A stretch of DNA of 64,000 nt from Rhodovulum sulfidophilum. GTDB lineage: Bacteria; Pseudomonadota; Alphaproteobacteria; Rhodobacterales; Rhodobacteraceae. Within the stretch, counting starts at the first letter, position 1. Each line of letters begins with the position of its first letter. The position numbers and the translations under genes were made by a program. Shown piece by piece: positions 47,345-55,862 of this stretch. Location of the stretch: assembly GCA_003241785.1 (NCBI GenBank), contig QFPW01000001.1, forward strand, positions 550,339 to 614,338, in the 5' to 3' direction. The notes under the pieces were generated by a model. That model did not search any database. It was given only the letters and a program-made list of their open reading frames with translations, and was not told the DNA's origin.

Positions 47345-48736
47345 ATGAGCACTGATTACATCGTCAAGGACATCAATCTGGCCGAGTTTGGTCGCAAGGA
47401 ACTCGACATCGCCGAGACCGAAATGCCCGGTCTGATGGCGCTGCGGGCCGAGTTCGGCGAGAGCCAGCCGCTGAAGGGCGCGCGGATCGCGGGCTCGCTG
47501 CACATGACGATCCAGACCGCGGTCCTGATCGAGACGCTCGCCCATCTCGGCGCCGAGGTCCGCTGGGCCTCGTGCAACATCTTCTCGACCCAGGACCACG
47601 CGGCGGCGGCGATCGCGGCGCGCGGCATCCCGGTCTTCGCGGTGAAGGGCGAGACGCTCGAGGAATACTGGACCTACACGGACAAGATCTTCGACTTCGA
47701 CGACGGCGCCAACATGATCCTCGACGACGGCGGGGACGCGACGATGTACATCCTGACCGGCGCGCGGGTCGAGGAGGGCGAGACCGCGCTCATCGAGACC
47801 CCGGGCTCCGAGGAGGAGATCTACTTCTTCGCCCAGATCAAGAAGCGCCTCGCCTCGCATCCGGGCTGGTTCGTGAAGCAGCGCCACAAGATCAAGGGCG
47901 TCTCCGAGGAGACCACCACCGGCGTGCACCGGCTCTACCAGCTGATGGAGAAGGGCCGGCTGCCCTTCCCGGCGATCAACGTCAACGACTCGGTCACCAA
48001 GTCGAAGTTCGACAATAAGTACGGCTGCAAGGAATCGCTGGTCGACGGCATCCGCCGCGCCACCGACACGATGATGGCGGGCAAGACCGCCGTGGTGCTC
48101 GGCTACGGCGACGTGGGCAAGGGGTCGGCGGCCTCGCTGCGCGGCGCGGGTGCCCGGGTGCAGGTGACGGAGATCGACCCGATCTGCGCGCTTCAGGCGG
48201 CGATGGACGGGTTCGAGGTGGTGCGCCTCGAGGACGTGGCGGCGAAGGCCGACATCTTCGTCACCACCACCGGCAACAAGGACGTGATCCGGCTCGAGCA
48301 CATGCGCGAGATGAAGGACATGGCCATCGTCGGCAACATCGGCCATTTCGACAACGAGATCCAGGTCGCGGCGCTCAAGAACCTGAAATGGACCAACATC
48401 AAGGACCAGGTCGACATGATCACCTTCCCGAACGGGAACCGGATGATCCTGCTCTCCCAGGGCCGCCTGCTGAACCTCGGCAACGCGACCGGGCATCCGT
48501 CCTTCGTGATGTCGGCCTCGTTCACCAACCAGGTGCTGGCGCAGATCGAGCTCTACACCAAGGGCGATCAGTACGAGAACCAGGTCTACATCCTGCCGAA
48601 GCATCTCGACGAGAAGGTCGCGCGCCTGCATCTCGAGAAGATCGGCGTGAAGCTGACCGAGCTCATGCCCGAACAGGCGGATTACATCGGCGTCGCGGTC
48701 GAGGGTCCGTTCAAGGCGGAGCACTACCGCTACTGA
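47345..48736 (+). CDS. ahcY: S-adenosylhomocysteine hydrolase
   Basis: 463 residues. It splits S-adenosylhomocysteine to adenosine and homocysteine, recycling the product of SAM-dependent methylation. The N terminus is DYIVKDINLAEFGRKELDIAETEMPGLMALR. The NAD-binding loop is VVLGYGDVGKGSA, with substrate blocks SCNIFSTQDHAAAAIA and NVNDSVTKSKFDNKYGCKESLVDGI. The end HYRY is the family's usual C terminus. GGAGAG precedes the ATG. I looked for an SAH riboswitch upstream and did not recognise one. Confidence 0.98.
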   Translation: MSTDYIVKDINLAEFGRKELDIAETEMPGLMALRAEFGESQPLKGARIAGSLHMTIQTAVLIETLAHLGAEVRWASCNIFSTQDHAAAAIAARGIPVFAVKGETLEEYWTYTDKIFDFDDGANMILDDGGDATMYILTGARVEEGETALIETPGSEEEIYFFAQIKKRLASHPGWFVKQRHKIKGVSEETTTGVHRLYQLMEKGRLPFPAINVNDSVTKSKFDNKYGCKESLVDGIRRATDTMMAGKTAVVLGYGDVGKGSAASLRGAGARVQVTEIDPICALQAAMDGFEVVRLEDVAAKADIFVTTTGNKDVIRLEHMREMKDMAIVGNIGHFDNEIQVAALKNLKWTNIKDQVDMITFPNGNRMILLSQGRLLNLGNATGHPSFVMSASFTNQVLAQIELYTKGDQYENQVYILPKHLDEKVARLHLEKIGVKLTELMPEQADYIGVAVEGPFKAEHYRY

Positions 48737-48822
48737 TTCCTTGACCGGCCTTCCCCCCGGGGCGAGACTCGCCCCGTCGCCCGGATTACGGGCGGATGGA
48801 CAATCATAAGGGGAGGAGTGGC

Positions 48823-49101
48823 ATGGAAGGGACTGTCGAACCGGGCACCAGCGTGCTGACCGCGCTGATCGTCTGGATCATCGTGGGGGCGATCGCCGGC
48901 TGGCTCGCCGGCATGGTGGTGAAGGGCGGCGGCTTCGGCTTCGTCGGCAACGCCGTGCTCGGCATCGTCGGCGCGGTCGTCGCGGGCTGGATCTTCCAGG
49001 CCCTCGGGATCGCGACCGGCGGCATCCTTGGCTCGATCATCGCCGCCGCGATCGGCGCGATCATCGTGCTGCTGATCATCGGACTGATCCGCCGCGCCTG
49101 A
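48823..49101 (+). CDS. GlsB/YeaQ/YmgE family membrane protein
   Basis: 92 residues, with three hydrophobic helices: ALIVWIIVGAIAGWLAGMVV, FGFVGNAVLGIVGAVVAGWIFQALG and GGILGSIIAAAIGAIIVLLIIGLI. The glycine-rich pattern is that of the transglycosylase-associated protein family, small stress-linked inner-membrane proteins of unknown mechanism. The ATG at 48823 was chosen because GGGGAGGAG lies just upstream; an in-frame ATG 27 bases earlier is less likely. A strong terminator follows. Confidence 0.9.
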   Translation: MEGTVEPGTSVLTALIVWIIVGAIAGWLAGMVVKGGGFGFVGNAVLGIVGAVVAGWIFQALGIATGGILGSIIAAAIGAIIVLLIIGLIRRA

Positions 49102-49118
49102 GCGCGGCGCCGGCTCCG

Positions 49119-49158
49119 GCGCGCGACCCTCCCCCGGGGCCGCGCGCTTTTGGTTTTT
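49119..49158 (+). terminator. Rho-independent terminator after the GlsB-family gene
   Basis: GCGCGCG (49119-49125) pairs with CGCGCGC (49141-49147), with additional C/G pairs in the loop, and is followed by TTTTGGTTTTT. Confidence 0.82.
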
Positions 49159-49554
49159 CAGCGAATAAGCCGCTGATCTTCCTCAATCTCTCCGCATCAT
49201 TTCCTTGCCATCCCGCGCGGTTGTGGCACAGTCGACCTTACCGGCGGCCGTGGCAGAAACGCCCGCTTCTCCGCCGGCCTTTCCGACAGACCAGGCCCTT
49301 TGCATCCCGCGCGGCGACAGCCCCGGGATCGCGCGTGGCAGGCGCGGCGCGCTGGGCGCCCGGGCGCGGCTCCGGCCCGGTGTGGGGTCCGGCCGGAGCC
49401 CGCGGGCGCGCGGCCGCCAGCCAGGGAAAGCCACGCGCTCAGCCGGGGGAGCCCTTTGAGGGGAGGGTTCCCCCGGCGTCGTGTCCGCTCCGGGGCTCTG
49501 GCCCCCGGCCGCGCGAAGCGGCTAAGCTCGCCGGCGAAACGGATAGGGAATGGC
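49159..49554. other. Non-coding stretch before the DUF808 gene
   Basis: About 400 bases. The first 70 bases are comparatively AT-rich and could hold a promoter, though no clear -35/-10 pair is visible. The rest is GC-rich with frame-open but low-complexity sequence (Arg/Gly/Pro-rich translations in several frames) that I do not accept as coding. Confidence 0.4.
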
Positions 49555-50532
49555 ATGAGCGTTGGACTGATCGCCCTGCTGGACGACATCGCGGGCCTCG
49601 CGAAGCTCGCGGCCGCCTCGGTCGACGACGTCGTGGGCCACGCGGCCAAGGTCAGCGTGAAATCGGCCGGGATCGTCATCGACGACACCGCGGTCACACC
49701 GCGCTACGTCGTCGGGCTCGACCCAAGCCGCGAGCTGCCGATCATCGCGCGAATCGCGAAGGGCTCGCTGATCAACAAGCTGGTCTTCCTGCTGCCGATC
49801 GCGCTCCTGCTCTCGTTCTTCGCCGCCTGGGCGATCACCCCGCTGCTGATGCTCGGCGGCTGCTACCTCGCCTACGAGGGCGCCGAGAAGGTGTTCGAGA
49901 AGCTGTTCCATCCCGAGGCCGTCCACGCCGAGGCGCCCGAGGCCGGGGCGGCGACGCCCGAGGCGCTCGAGGACGCCAAGGTCGCGAGCGCCGTCCGCAC
50001 CGATTTCATCCTCTCGGCCGAGATCATGGTGCTGGCGCTGGCGGCGATCCCGGACGGCGGCTTCTGGATGCGCGCCGCCGTGCTCGCGGTGGTCGGCACG
50101 CTCATCACCCTCGGGGTCTACGGCGTCGTCGCGCTGATCGTGAAGGCGGACGACATCGGCGTCGCGATGGCGCGCGGCGCGACCGGCCTGCGCCGCCGGC
50201 TCGGCCTCGCGCTCGTCCGGGCGATGCCGCCCTTCCTGAACGCGCTGGCGCTCGTCGGCACGGCGGCGATGATCTGGGTCGGCGGCGGGATCCTCGTCCA
50301 TGGCCTCGAGAGCTTCGGCGTCGCCGAGCCCGGGCATACGATCCACGCGCTCTCGCAGGCGGTGGCCGGCGCCGCCCCGGTCGCGGGCGGGTTCGTCGGC
50401 TGGGCGGTCGAGGCGGCCTGTTTCGGCGTCGTCGGGCTCGCGGTCGGCTTCGCGCTCATCCCGCTGGTGAGCCGCGTGCTCGCGCCGCTGGCCGGCTGGC
50501 TCGGCGGCCTGCGGGGCCGCGTGACGGGGTGA
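49555..50532 (+). CDS. DUF808 family inner-membrane protein (YedI-like)
   Basis: 325 residues. The opening GLIALLDDIAGLAKLAAASVDDV and the VKSAGIVIDDTAVTPRYVVGL segment are diagnostic of DUF808. Several membrane helices follow (LVFLLPIALLLSFFAAWAITPLLMLGG, AAVLAVVGTLITLGVYGVVALIV, FLNALALVGTAAMIWVGGGILVHGL, AACFGVVGLAVGFALIPLVSRVL). Function is unknown across the family. The ATG at 49555 is where homology begins; an 85-residue in-frame extension upstream is low-complexity and rejected. Confidence 0.92.
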   Translation: MSVGLIALLDDIAGLAKLAAASVDDVVGHAAKVSVKSAGIVIDDTAVTPRYVVGLDPSRELPIIARIAKGSLINKLVFLLPIALLLSFFAAWAITPLLMLGGCYLAYEGAEKVFEKLFHPEAVHAEAPEAGAATPEALEDAKVASAVRTDFILSAEIMVLALAAIPDGGFWMRAAVLAVVGTLITLGVYGVVALIVKADDIGVAMARGATGLRRRLGLALVRAMPPFLNALALVGTAAMIWVGGGILVHGLESFGVAEPGHTIHALSQAVAGAAPVAGGFVGWAVEAACFGVVGLAVGFALIPLVSRVLAPLAGWLGGLRGRVTG

Positions 50533-50605
50533 GGGGGGCTGCTGTTCGCGCCGCGCCGCATCCCTGCCATGACGATCCCGCGCTTGCGAAGCCGCGCGCG
50601 GCGGA

Positions 50606-50622
50606 GATAGAATGATTCCAAA
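50606..50622. promoter_or_regulatory. Candidate Irr box upstream of hemA
   Basis: GATAGAATGATTCCAAA matches the alphaproteobacterial iron-response (Irr/ICE) motif, recalled as TTTAGAA-N3-TTCTAAA, at 14 of 17 positions counting the free centre. It lies about 220 bases upstream of hemA in an otherwise very GC-rich region. A similar site precedes bfr. Irr controls heme and iron genes in this class; binding here is inferred. Confidence 0.5.
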
Positions 50623-50841
50623 GTTCGTCGAGCGCCCCCGGATCGGCCATTCGACCTATGTCCCGATGGCCGCCGCGGCGTTTCGCGGCAGGATGCGGGC
50701 GCCGCTCCGGGGTGGTCTCGCGCGGCGGAATGATGCTATGGGCATGGGCGCGCGGCGCCCGAGTCCTGGGTGAGCCCGGGTGGCCCGACCGCCCGGCGCG
50801 CGGACCCCGCGGGCCGCGCGCGAGATGCCGAAGGAAGCGAG

Positions 50842-52056
50842 ATGGACTACGACTCCCTGTTCCGCAAGCACCTGGACGCGCTCCGGGCCGAAGGCAACTA
50901 CCGCGTCTTCGCCGAGCTCGAGCGCGAGAACGGGGCCTTCCCGCGCGCCCGGCGCCACGCGGACGGGGATACCCGCGACGTCACCGTCTGGTGCTCGAAC
51001 GACTATCTCGGCATGGGCCAGCATCCCGCCGTGCTCTCCGCGATGCACGAGGCGATCGACCGCTGCGGCGCCGGCGCCGGGGGCACGCGCAACATCTCCG
51101 GCAACAACCACGACCACATCCTGCTCGAGGCCGAGCTCGCCGACCTGCACGGCAAGGAGGCGGCGCTGCTCTTCACCTCGGGCTATGTCTCGAACTGGGC
51201 CGCGCTCGGCACGCTCGGCGCGAAGCTCGAGAATTGCGTGATCCTGTCGGACGCGCTCAACCATGCGAGCATGATCGAGGGCATCCGCCACGCCCGCTGC
51301 GAGAAGCGGATCTGGAAGCACAACGACCCGCGCGACCTCGAGCGGCATCTCGCGAGCCTCGATCCCGAGGCGCCGAAGGTCGTCGCCTTCGAAAGCGTCT
51401 ATTCGATGGACGGCGACATCGCCCCCATCCGGGAGATCGTCGAGGTCGCGGAGAAATACGGCGCGATGACCTATCTCGACGAGGTGCACGCGGTCGGAAT
51501 GTACGGTCCGCGCGGCGGCGGCGTAGCCGAGCGCGAAGGGTTGATGGACCGCGTCACGCTGATCGAGGGCACGCTCGGCAAGGCCTTTGGCGTGGTCGGC
51601 GGCTATGTCACCGGCTCGGCCGAGCTCGTCGACTTCATCCGCAGCTTCGCCAGCGGCTTCATCTTCACCACCGCGCTGCCCCCGGCGGTCGCCGCGGGCG
51701 CGCGCGCCAGCATCCGGCACCTGAAGGTCAGCGAGATCGAGCGGATGCGCCAGCGCGCCAATGTCGCGAAGGTCCGGGCCCGGCTCGACGCGATCGGCAT
51801 CCCGCACCTGCCGAACCCGAGCCATATCGTGCCGGTGATGGTCAAGGACCCGGTCAAGTGCAAGATGATCTCCGACATCCTGCTGCGCGACTACGGGATC
51901 TACGTCCAGCCGATCAACTACCCGACGGTCCCGAAGGGCGGGGAGCGGCTGCGGCTGACGCCGACGCCGTATCACAGCGACGCGGATATCGACCATCTGG
52001 TCGGCGCGCTGAGCGACCTCTGGAGCCACTGCGCGCTGGCCCGCGCGGTCGCGTGA
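50842..52056 (+). CDS. hemA: 5-Aminolevulinate synthase
   Basis: 404 residues. It condenses glycine and succinyl-CoA to 5-aminolevulinate, the first committed step of heme synthesis by the C4 (Shemin) route found in alphaproteobacteria. Blocks are VTVWCSNDYLGMGQHPAV, GTRNISGNNHDHILLEAELADLHGKEAALLF and SVYSMDGDIAPI. The PLP site shows as YLDEVHAVGMYG with the Schiff-base lysine in EGTLGKAFGVVGGY. The end includes VQPINYPTVPKGGERLRLTPTP. The ATG at 50842 follows AAGGAAG. It starts the heme pathway whose later genes hemC, hemE and hemH are also in the window. Confidence 0.97.
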   Translation: MDYDSLFRKHLDALRAEGNYRVFAELERENGAFPRARRHADGDTRDVTVWCSNDYLGMGQHPAVLSAMHEAIDRCGAGAGGTRNISGNNHDHILLEAELADLHGKEAALLFTSGYVSNWAALGTLGAKLENCVILSDALNHASMIEGIRHARCEKRIWKHNDPRDLERHLASLDPEAPKVVAFESVYSMDGDIAPIREIVEVAEKYGAMTYLDEVHAVGMYGPRGGGVAEREGLMDRVTLIEGTLGKAFGVVGGYVTGSAELVDFIRSFASGFIFTTALPPAVAAGARASIRHLKVSEIERMRQRANVAKVRARLDAIGIPHLPNPSHIVPVMVKDPVKCKMISDILLRDYGIYVQPINYPTVPKGGERLRLTPTPYHSDADIDHLVGALSDLWSHCALARAVA

Positions 52057-52237
52057 CGCGGGGGGCGCCCGCCGGCGCCGCCCAAACCTGAGCGTTTCGA
52101 TCACATTTTGCATTGGGGCGCCGGTTCGCCCTTGAATTACCCGAGCTTCTTGGTCAGGTTTGCGGATGTCACCCGCGACAAGGCGACTCGGTCATGCACA
52201 GAATCAACTTCCAAGACGCGCTCCCGGAGTTCCGGGC

Positions 52238-52489
52238 ATGATCGTCTGCTCCTGCGCCCATGTGACCGACCGCGACATCCACCAGGCGATCGACTGGATG
52301 CGCGACGCCGACCCCTACACGCTGATCACGCCGGGCAAGATCTACCGCGCGCTGGGCAAGACGCCCGAGTGCGGGTCCTGCATCCGGCTGTTCGTGGAAA
52401 AGATGCGCTGCAACGACAAGTTGGGCGTCCCGGCGGAGCTGCGCAATCTCCGCGTCCGGACCCGGCTCGCCGTCGTGGCCCAGGAGTAG
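52238..52489 (+). CDS. bfd: Bacterioferritin-associated ferredoxin
   Basis: 83 residues. A BFD-like [2Fe-2S] protein: cysteines in MIVCSCAHVTD (Cys4, Cys6) and in ECGSCIRLFVEK, the spacing of the BFD iron-sulfur site. It donates electrons to the heme of bacterioferritin to release stored iron. A longer in-frame start lacks a ribosome site, so I use ATG 52238 right at the domain. Bacterioferritin is encoded 123 bases downstream, supporting the assignment. Confidence 0.9.
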   Translation: MIVCSCAHVTDRDIHQAIDWMRDADPYTLITPGKIYRALGKTPECGSCIRLFVEKMRCNDKLGVPAELRNLRVRTRLAVVAQE

Positions 52490-52516
52490 CCCGCCGCCCG
52501 AGAATTTTTCGCCCAG

Positions 52517-52533
52517 TTTAGAACGATTCCATA
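52517..52533. promoter_or_regulatory. Candidate Irr box upstream of bfr
   Basis: TTTAGAACGATTCCATA has a perfect left half and partial right half of the Irr/ICE motif (TTTAGAA-N3-TTCTAAA, from memory). It lies 80 bases before the bfr start. A weak promoter-like pair, TTGCGC (52534) and TAAGTT (52557) with 17-base spacing, follows immediately, so a bound regulator would abut the -35. Confidence 0.6.
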
Positions 52534-52612
52534 TTGCGCCCCGACGCCCTCTTGCCTAAGTTCCTAGGCGAGAGCGGGCAGTCGTGCCTGCCCACGGAAT
52601 TGAGAGGGTAGC

Positions 52613-53098
52613 ATGAAGGGCGATCCGGGCGTTATCGACTATCTCAACAAGGCCCTGCGGGCCGAGTTGACCGCGGTCAGCCAGTACTGGCTCCATTATC
52701 GGCTCCAGGAGGACTGGGGTCTCGGCAAGCTCGCGAAGAAGTCGCGCGCCGAGAGCATCGAGGAAATGAATCACGCGGACCGTCTGATCTCGCGCATCAT
52801 CTTCCTCGAGGGCCATCCGAACCTGCAGACCCTCGACCCGCTCCGGATCGGCGAGACCCCGAAGGAGACGCTCGAATGCGATCTCCAGGGCGAGCTCGAC
52901 GCGGTGAAGCTCTACAAGGAAGCGCGCGACCATTGCGAGAGCGTGCGCGACTACGTGTCGAAGAACCTGTTCGAGTCGCTCCTGACCGACGAGGAGGGTC
53001 ACGTCGACTTCCTCGAGACGCAGCTCAGCCTCTACGAGCGGATCGGCCAGCAGAACTGGGACCAGCTCAACGCCGAGCCGACCCCGGACGCCGAATAA
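52613..53098 (+). CDS. bfr: Bacterioferritin
   Basis: 161 residues. A heme-containing 24-subunit iron-storage protein. The heme-axial methionine is Met52 in ESIEEMNHADRLI. The ferroxidase ligands are in place: Glu18 (RAELTAV), Glu51, His54, Glu94 (LQGELDAVK), Glu127 and His130 (TDEEGHVDFLE). The start ATG follows GAGAGGG. Between the Irr-like site and the gene are two small inverted repeats (GCCTA/TAGGC and GGGCA/TGCCC). The gene follows bfd, the usual storage-and-release pair. Confidence 0.97.
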   Translation: MKGDPGVIDYLNKALRAELTAVSQYWLHYRLQEDWGLGKLAKKSRAESIEEMNHADRLISRIIFLEGHPNLQTLDPLRIGETPKETLECDLQGELDAVKLYKEARDHCESVRDYVSKNLFESLLTDEEGHVDFLETQLSLYERIGQQNWDQLNAEPTPDAE

Positions 53099-53221
53099 GC
53101 GCCCCTCGGCCCGCCCGACGCGGCGGGTCCGTCCAAGTTTCGCGCGCCCGCTTCGGGGCGCGCGATTGCCCGGTCGGGTGTCGACGGTCTAGGCTCTTCC
53201 GGCCGCATCCGGGAGAAACCC

Positions 53222-54331
53222 ATGATCCGCCATCGCCCCGTCCTGGCGCCGACGCTCGGCCTCGCGCTCGCGTTCTCCATGGTCTCCGGCCTGGTCCGGG
53301 GCGAGGAGACGCTGCCAAGCCCGGGCGCGACGCCGCCGCCCTCGGCCGTCGCCGATAAGCCAGCCAGCACCCAACCAGCGAGCCTCGCGCCAGCTAGTCA
53401 GGAGCCAGCCAGCCAGGAGGCGGCCGAGACGCCGAATTCCTTGGTCTGGATGCGCACCGGAAGCCTCGCGGGCGTCTACTTCCCGGTCGGCGTGGCGCTC
53501 TGCCGCCTGCCGAACCAGCACCGCCCGGAAACCGGCCTGCGCTGCGCCGCCGTTCCGAGCGAGGGCTCCGTCGCCAATATCGAGGCGCTGCGCTCCGGCG
53601 CCGCCGATCTCGCCCTCGCGCAGTCCGACACCGGCGCCGAAGCCGTCGCGGGCACCGGCGCCTTCGCCGACACCGGCGCCTTCGGCGATCTGCGCTCCAT
53701 CATGTCGCTCTATCCCGAGCCGGTCACCATCGTGGCCCGCGCCGACGCGGGCATCGCCGCGCTCGCCGATCTCCAGGGCAAGCGCGTGGCGCTCGGCCAG
53801 AGCGGATCGGGCCAGCGCGCGCTGGCCGAGACGCTGGTCGCGGCACTCGGCTGGACCGACGCGAGCTTCGCCGAGACGCCGGACCTGCCGACCGAGGATC
53901 TCTCGGGGGCGCTCTGCGGCGGCCAGATCGACGCCTTCGTGGTGGCGATCGGCCATCCGGCGCTGGTGGTGCAGGAAACGACGCGGGGCTGCGACGCGAA
54001 GCTCGTCCCCGTCGCGGGGCCCGAGGTCGACCGGCTGGTCGCCGACACCCCGGCGCTCCGCGCGACCTCGATCCGGGGCGGGCTCTACCGCGGCAACCCG
54101 GCGCCCACGCCGACCTTCGGGCCGGCGGCGACGCTCTTCACCCGCGCGGGGGCGCCGGACGCCGAGATCACAGCGATCGTCTCCGGCGTCTTCGATGATT
54201 TCGACACGCTGACCGGGCTCAACCCGGCGCTCGGCGAGCTCGACCGCGCCGCCTCGGCGACCGAGGGCCTCGTCGCGCCCCTGCACCCGGCGGCGGAAAG
54301 CTACTTCCGCGCCGCCGGCCTCAGGCCCTGA
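53222..54331 (+). CDS. TAXI family TRAP-type solute-binding protein, no transporter partner nearby
   Basis: 369 residues. A signal peptide (APTLGLALAFSMVSGLVRG) leads into a low-complexity linker of PAS-containing repeats (ADKPASTQPASLAPASQEPASQEAAE, written here only as a pattern of PAS units spaced by a few residues). The TAXI domain then starts at MRTGSLAGVYFPVGVALCR and includes AVPSEGSVANIEALRSGAADLALAQSD and LQGKRVALGQSGSGQ. It would bind an organic acid or amino acid in the periplasm. No TRAP membrane subunits lie in the neighbourhood. It ends three bases from the convergent ROK gene. Confidence 0.85.
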   Translation: MIRHRPVLAPTLGLALAFSMVSGLVRGEETLPSPGATPPPSAVADKPASTQPASLAPASQEPASQEAAETPNSLVWMRTGSLAGVYFPVGVALCRLPNQHRPETGLRCAAVPSEGSVANIEALRSGAADLALAQSDTGAEAVAGTGAFADTGAFGDLRSIMSLYPEPVTIVARADAGIAALADLQGKRVALGQSGSGQRALAETLVAALGWTDASFAETPDLPTEDLSGALCGGQIDAFVVAIGHPALVVQETTRGCDAKLVPVAGPEVDRLVADTPALRATSIRGGLYRGNPAPTPTFGPAATLFTRAGAPDAEITAIVSGVFDDFDTLTGLNPALGELDRAASATEGLVAPLHPAAESYFRAAGLRP

Positions 54332-54334
54332 GCC

Positions 54335-55573
54335 TCATCCCGCCGCCTCGCGCGGCGGGATGTCGCGCAGCACGCGCTCGGTCAGGCCGTCGATCGCCAG
54401 CGCGGCCGCGCCCATGGCCCAGAGGCGGTCGCCCCATTTGTGCACCCTGATCCGGGGCGCCGGGCGCTCGACGGTGATCGCATTGGCGCGCATCTGGTCG
54501 AGCACGCGCGCGCCGTAGAGGAAGTCGTAGCGCATCTGCTCGCCCGAGAAGATGATGAGGCCCGGGTCGAAGATGTTGACGAGATTGGCGAGGCCGAGGC
54601 TGAACATCCGGCCCGCGCGGTCGAAGATCGAGAGCGCGGTGCGGTCGCCGGCCTTGGCCGCCGCGAACAGCGCGTCGAGCGCCGCCCGGGGCTCGATCGG
54701 CGGCCCGCCGGGGTCGAGCGCCATCGACGCCTCGCGCAGCAGCGCGTAGTCGGCGACATAGGCCTCGAGGCAGCCGCGCTGGCCGCAGCGGCAGAGCGCG
54801 CCGTCGCGCTCGACCTTCACATGGCCGAATTCGGCGCCGATGCCCCGCGTGCCGCGGAAGAGCCGGTGGTCGAGCACGATCCCCATGCCGACGCCCTGCT
54901 CGATCGTCACGACGATGAAATCGGCGACGCCGCGGCCGTAGCCGAACCATTGCTCGGCGAGCGCCGCGAGATTGGCGTCGTTGTCGAGGAAGACGGGGAA
55001 GGGGAAGGCCTCTTCGAGCAGCGCGCCGAAGGGCACGTCGCGCGCGCGAAAGCAGGGGCTCCAGTAGACCCAGCCACGCCCCGACTCGACGAAGCCGGGC
55101 AGGCCGACCCCGAGGCAGGAGAGATCGCCGAGGCCGCGCCCGGTCTCGGCCAGCGCCTCCTCGGTCGCCCGGCGCAGATGGGCGACCACCTCGAGCGGCG
55201 TCTTGTCGAGGAGCCGGGCCTCGATCACGTGATGCTGTGATTCGGTTCCCTCGAAATCCATCAGCGTGACGGTGACGTGGTCCTCGGAGATTTTCGCACC
55301 GCCCACGAGGAAGGCGTCGGGGCGGATCCGGAGCAGCACCCGCGGCCGGCCGCGGGTCGCGCCGGGGGCGCGGCTCTCCTCGTCGACGACCTCCTCGACG
55401 AGGCCCTGGGCCACGAGATCGGCGGTGATCGAGGTGACGGTCGGGGCGCTGATCCCGGTTTCGCGAGCGATATCAACCCGCGCCGTGCGCCCGAGCCGGC
55501 GGATCGCCGCGAGGATCGCGCGGCGGTTCTGGCTGCGCAGCCCCTGAACCTGACCGGGAAACGGCTCGATCAT
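54335..55573 (-). CDS. xylR: ROK family transcriptional regulator, probable XylR
   Basis: 412 residues. An N-terminal winged helix-turn-helix (ILAAIRRLGRTARVDIARETGISAPTVTSITADLV, about 20-60) is joined to a ROK sugar-kinase-like domain with FLDNDANLAALAEQ and the zinc-binding CRCGQRGCLEAYV. The ATP-site phosphate loop is not kinase-like, as expected for a repressor. It is transcribed divergently from xylFHGBA across 290 bases, so it most likely represses that operon and releases it on sugar binding. Gene naming is by context. Confidence 0.87.
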   Translation of the reverse strand: MIEPFPGQVQGLRSQNRRAILAAIRRLGRTARVDIARETGISAPTVTSITADLVAQGLVEEVVDEESRAPGATRGRPRVLLRIRPDAFLVGGAKISEDHVTVTLMDFEGTESQHHVIEARLLDKTPLEVVAHLRRATEEALAETGRGLGDLSCLGVGLPGFVESGRGWVYWSPCFRARDVPFGALLEEAFPFPVFLDNDANLAALAEQWFGYGRGVADFIVVTIEQGVGMGIVLDHRLFRGTRGIGAEFGHVKVERDGALCRCGQRGCLEAYVADYALLREASMALDPGGPPIEPRAALDALFAAAKAGDRTALSIFDRAGRMFSLGLANLVNIFDPGLIIFSGEQMRYDFLYGARVLDQMRANAITVERPAPRIRVHKWGDRLWAMGAAALAIDGLTERVLRDIPPREAAG

Positions 55574-55738
55574 GCGCGCGGGTCCACGTTAAATTTGCAA
55601 GAAAAACTATATTGTTGCACCCGCGTGCTCCGGATCGGCATGGATGGCGGCGCGAGGGCGATTTTGCACTGCGAAAGCCCGTGGACGGTCCTGCGCGCCG
55701 CGTGTCTTAACCAAAATAGACGCATCCCGGGCGACGGC

Positions 55739-55757
55739 TGTCAAAATAAATTTGACA
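55739..55757. promoter_or_regulatory. Candidate operator in the xylR-xylF intergenic region
   Basis: TGTCAAAATAAATTTGACA is a near-perfect 19-base palindrome (7-base arms TGTCAAA/TTTGACA, one central mismatch), AT-rich against a GC-rich background, 106 bases before the xylF start. It is the best candidate binding site for the divergent ROK regulator. No experiment supports it. Confidence 0.6.
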
Positions 55758-55862
55758 AGCGAATTTAATATGGGAAAGTCTGGTCCCAACAAGCCGAAGC
55801 GCGCGGGAATCAGACGCGCCGGATGCGACCGCGGCCAAGGAGCCGCACTTGGGGAGGACTCT

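Noticed and set aside
46196..48724. An 842-codon minus-strand frame joining the glycosyltransferase to sequence opposite ahcY
   Set aside because: Only the last 321 codons match a family. The upstream part is antisense to ahcY, so this is not a fusion protein.
49205..49459. An 84-codon frame in the gap before the DUF808 gene
   Set aside because: Arg/Gly/Pro-rich composition, no ribosome site and overlapping open frames in other phases suggest chance.
50612..50773. A 53-codon frame starting at ATG 50612 upstream of hemA, considered as a leader peptide
   Set aside because: Its ATG lies inside the candidate Irr box. It has no ribosome site and its composition is non-specific.
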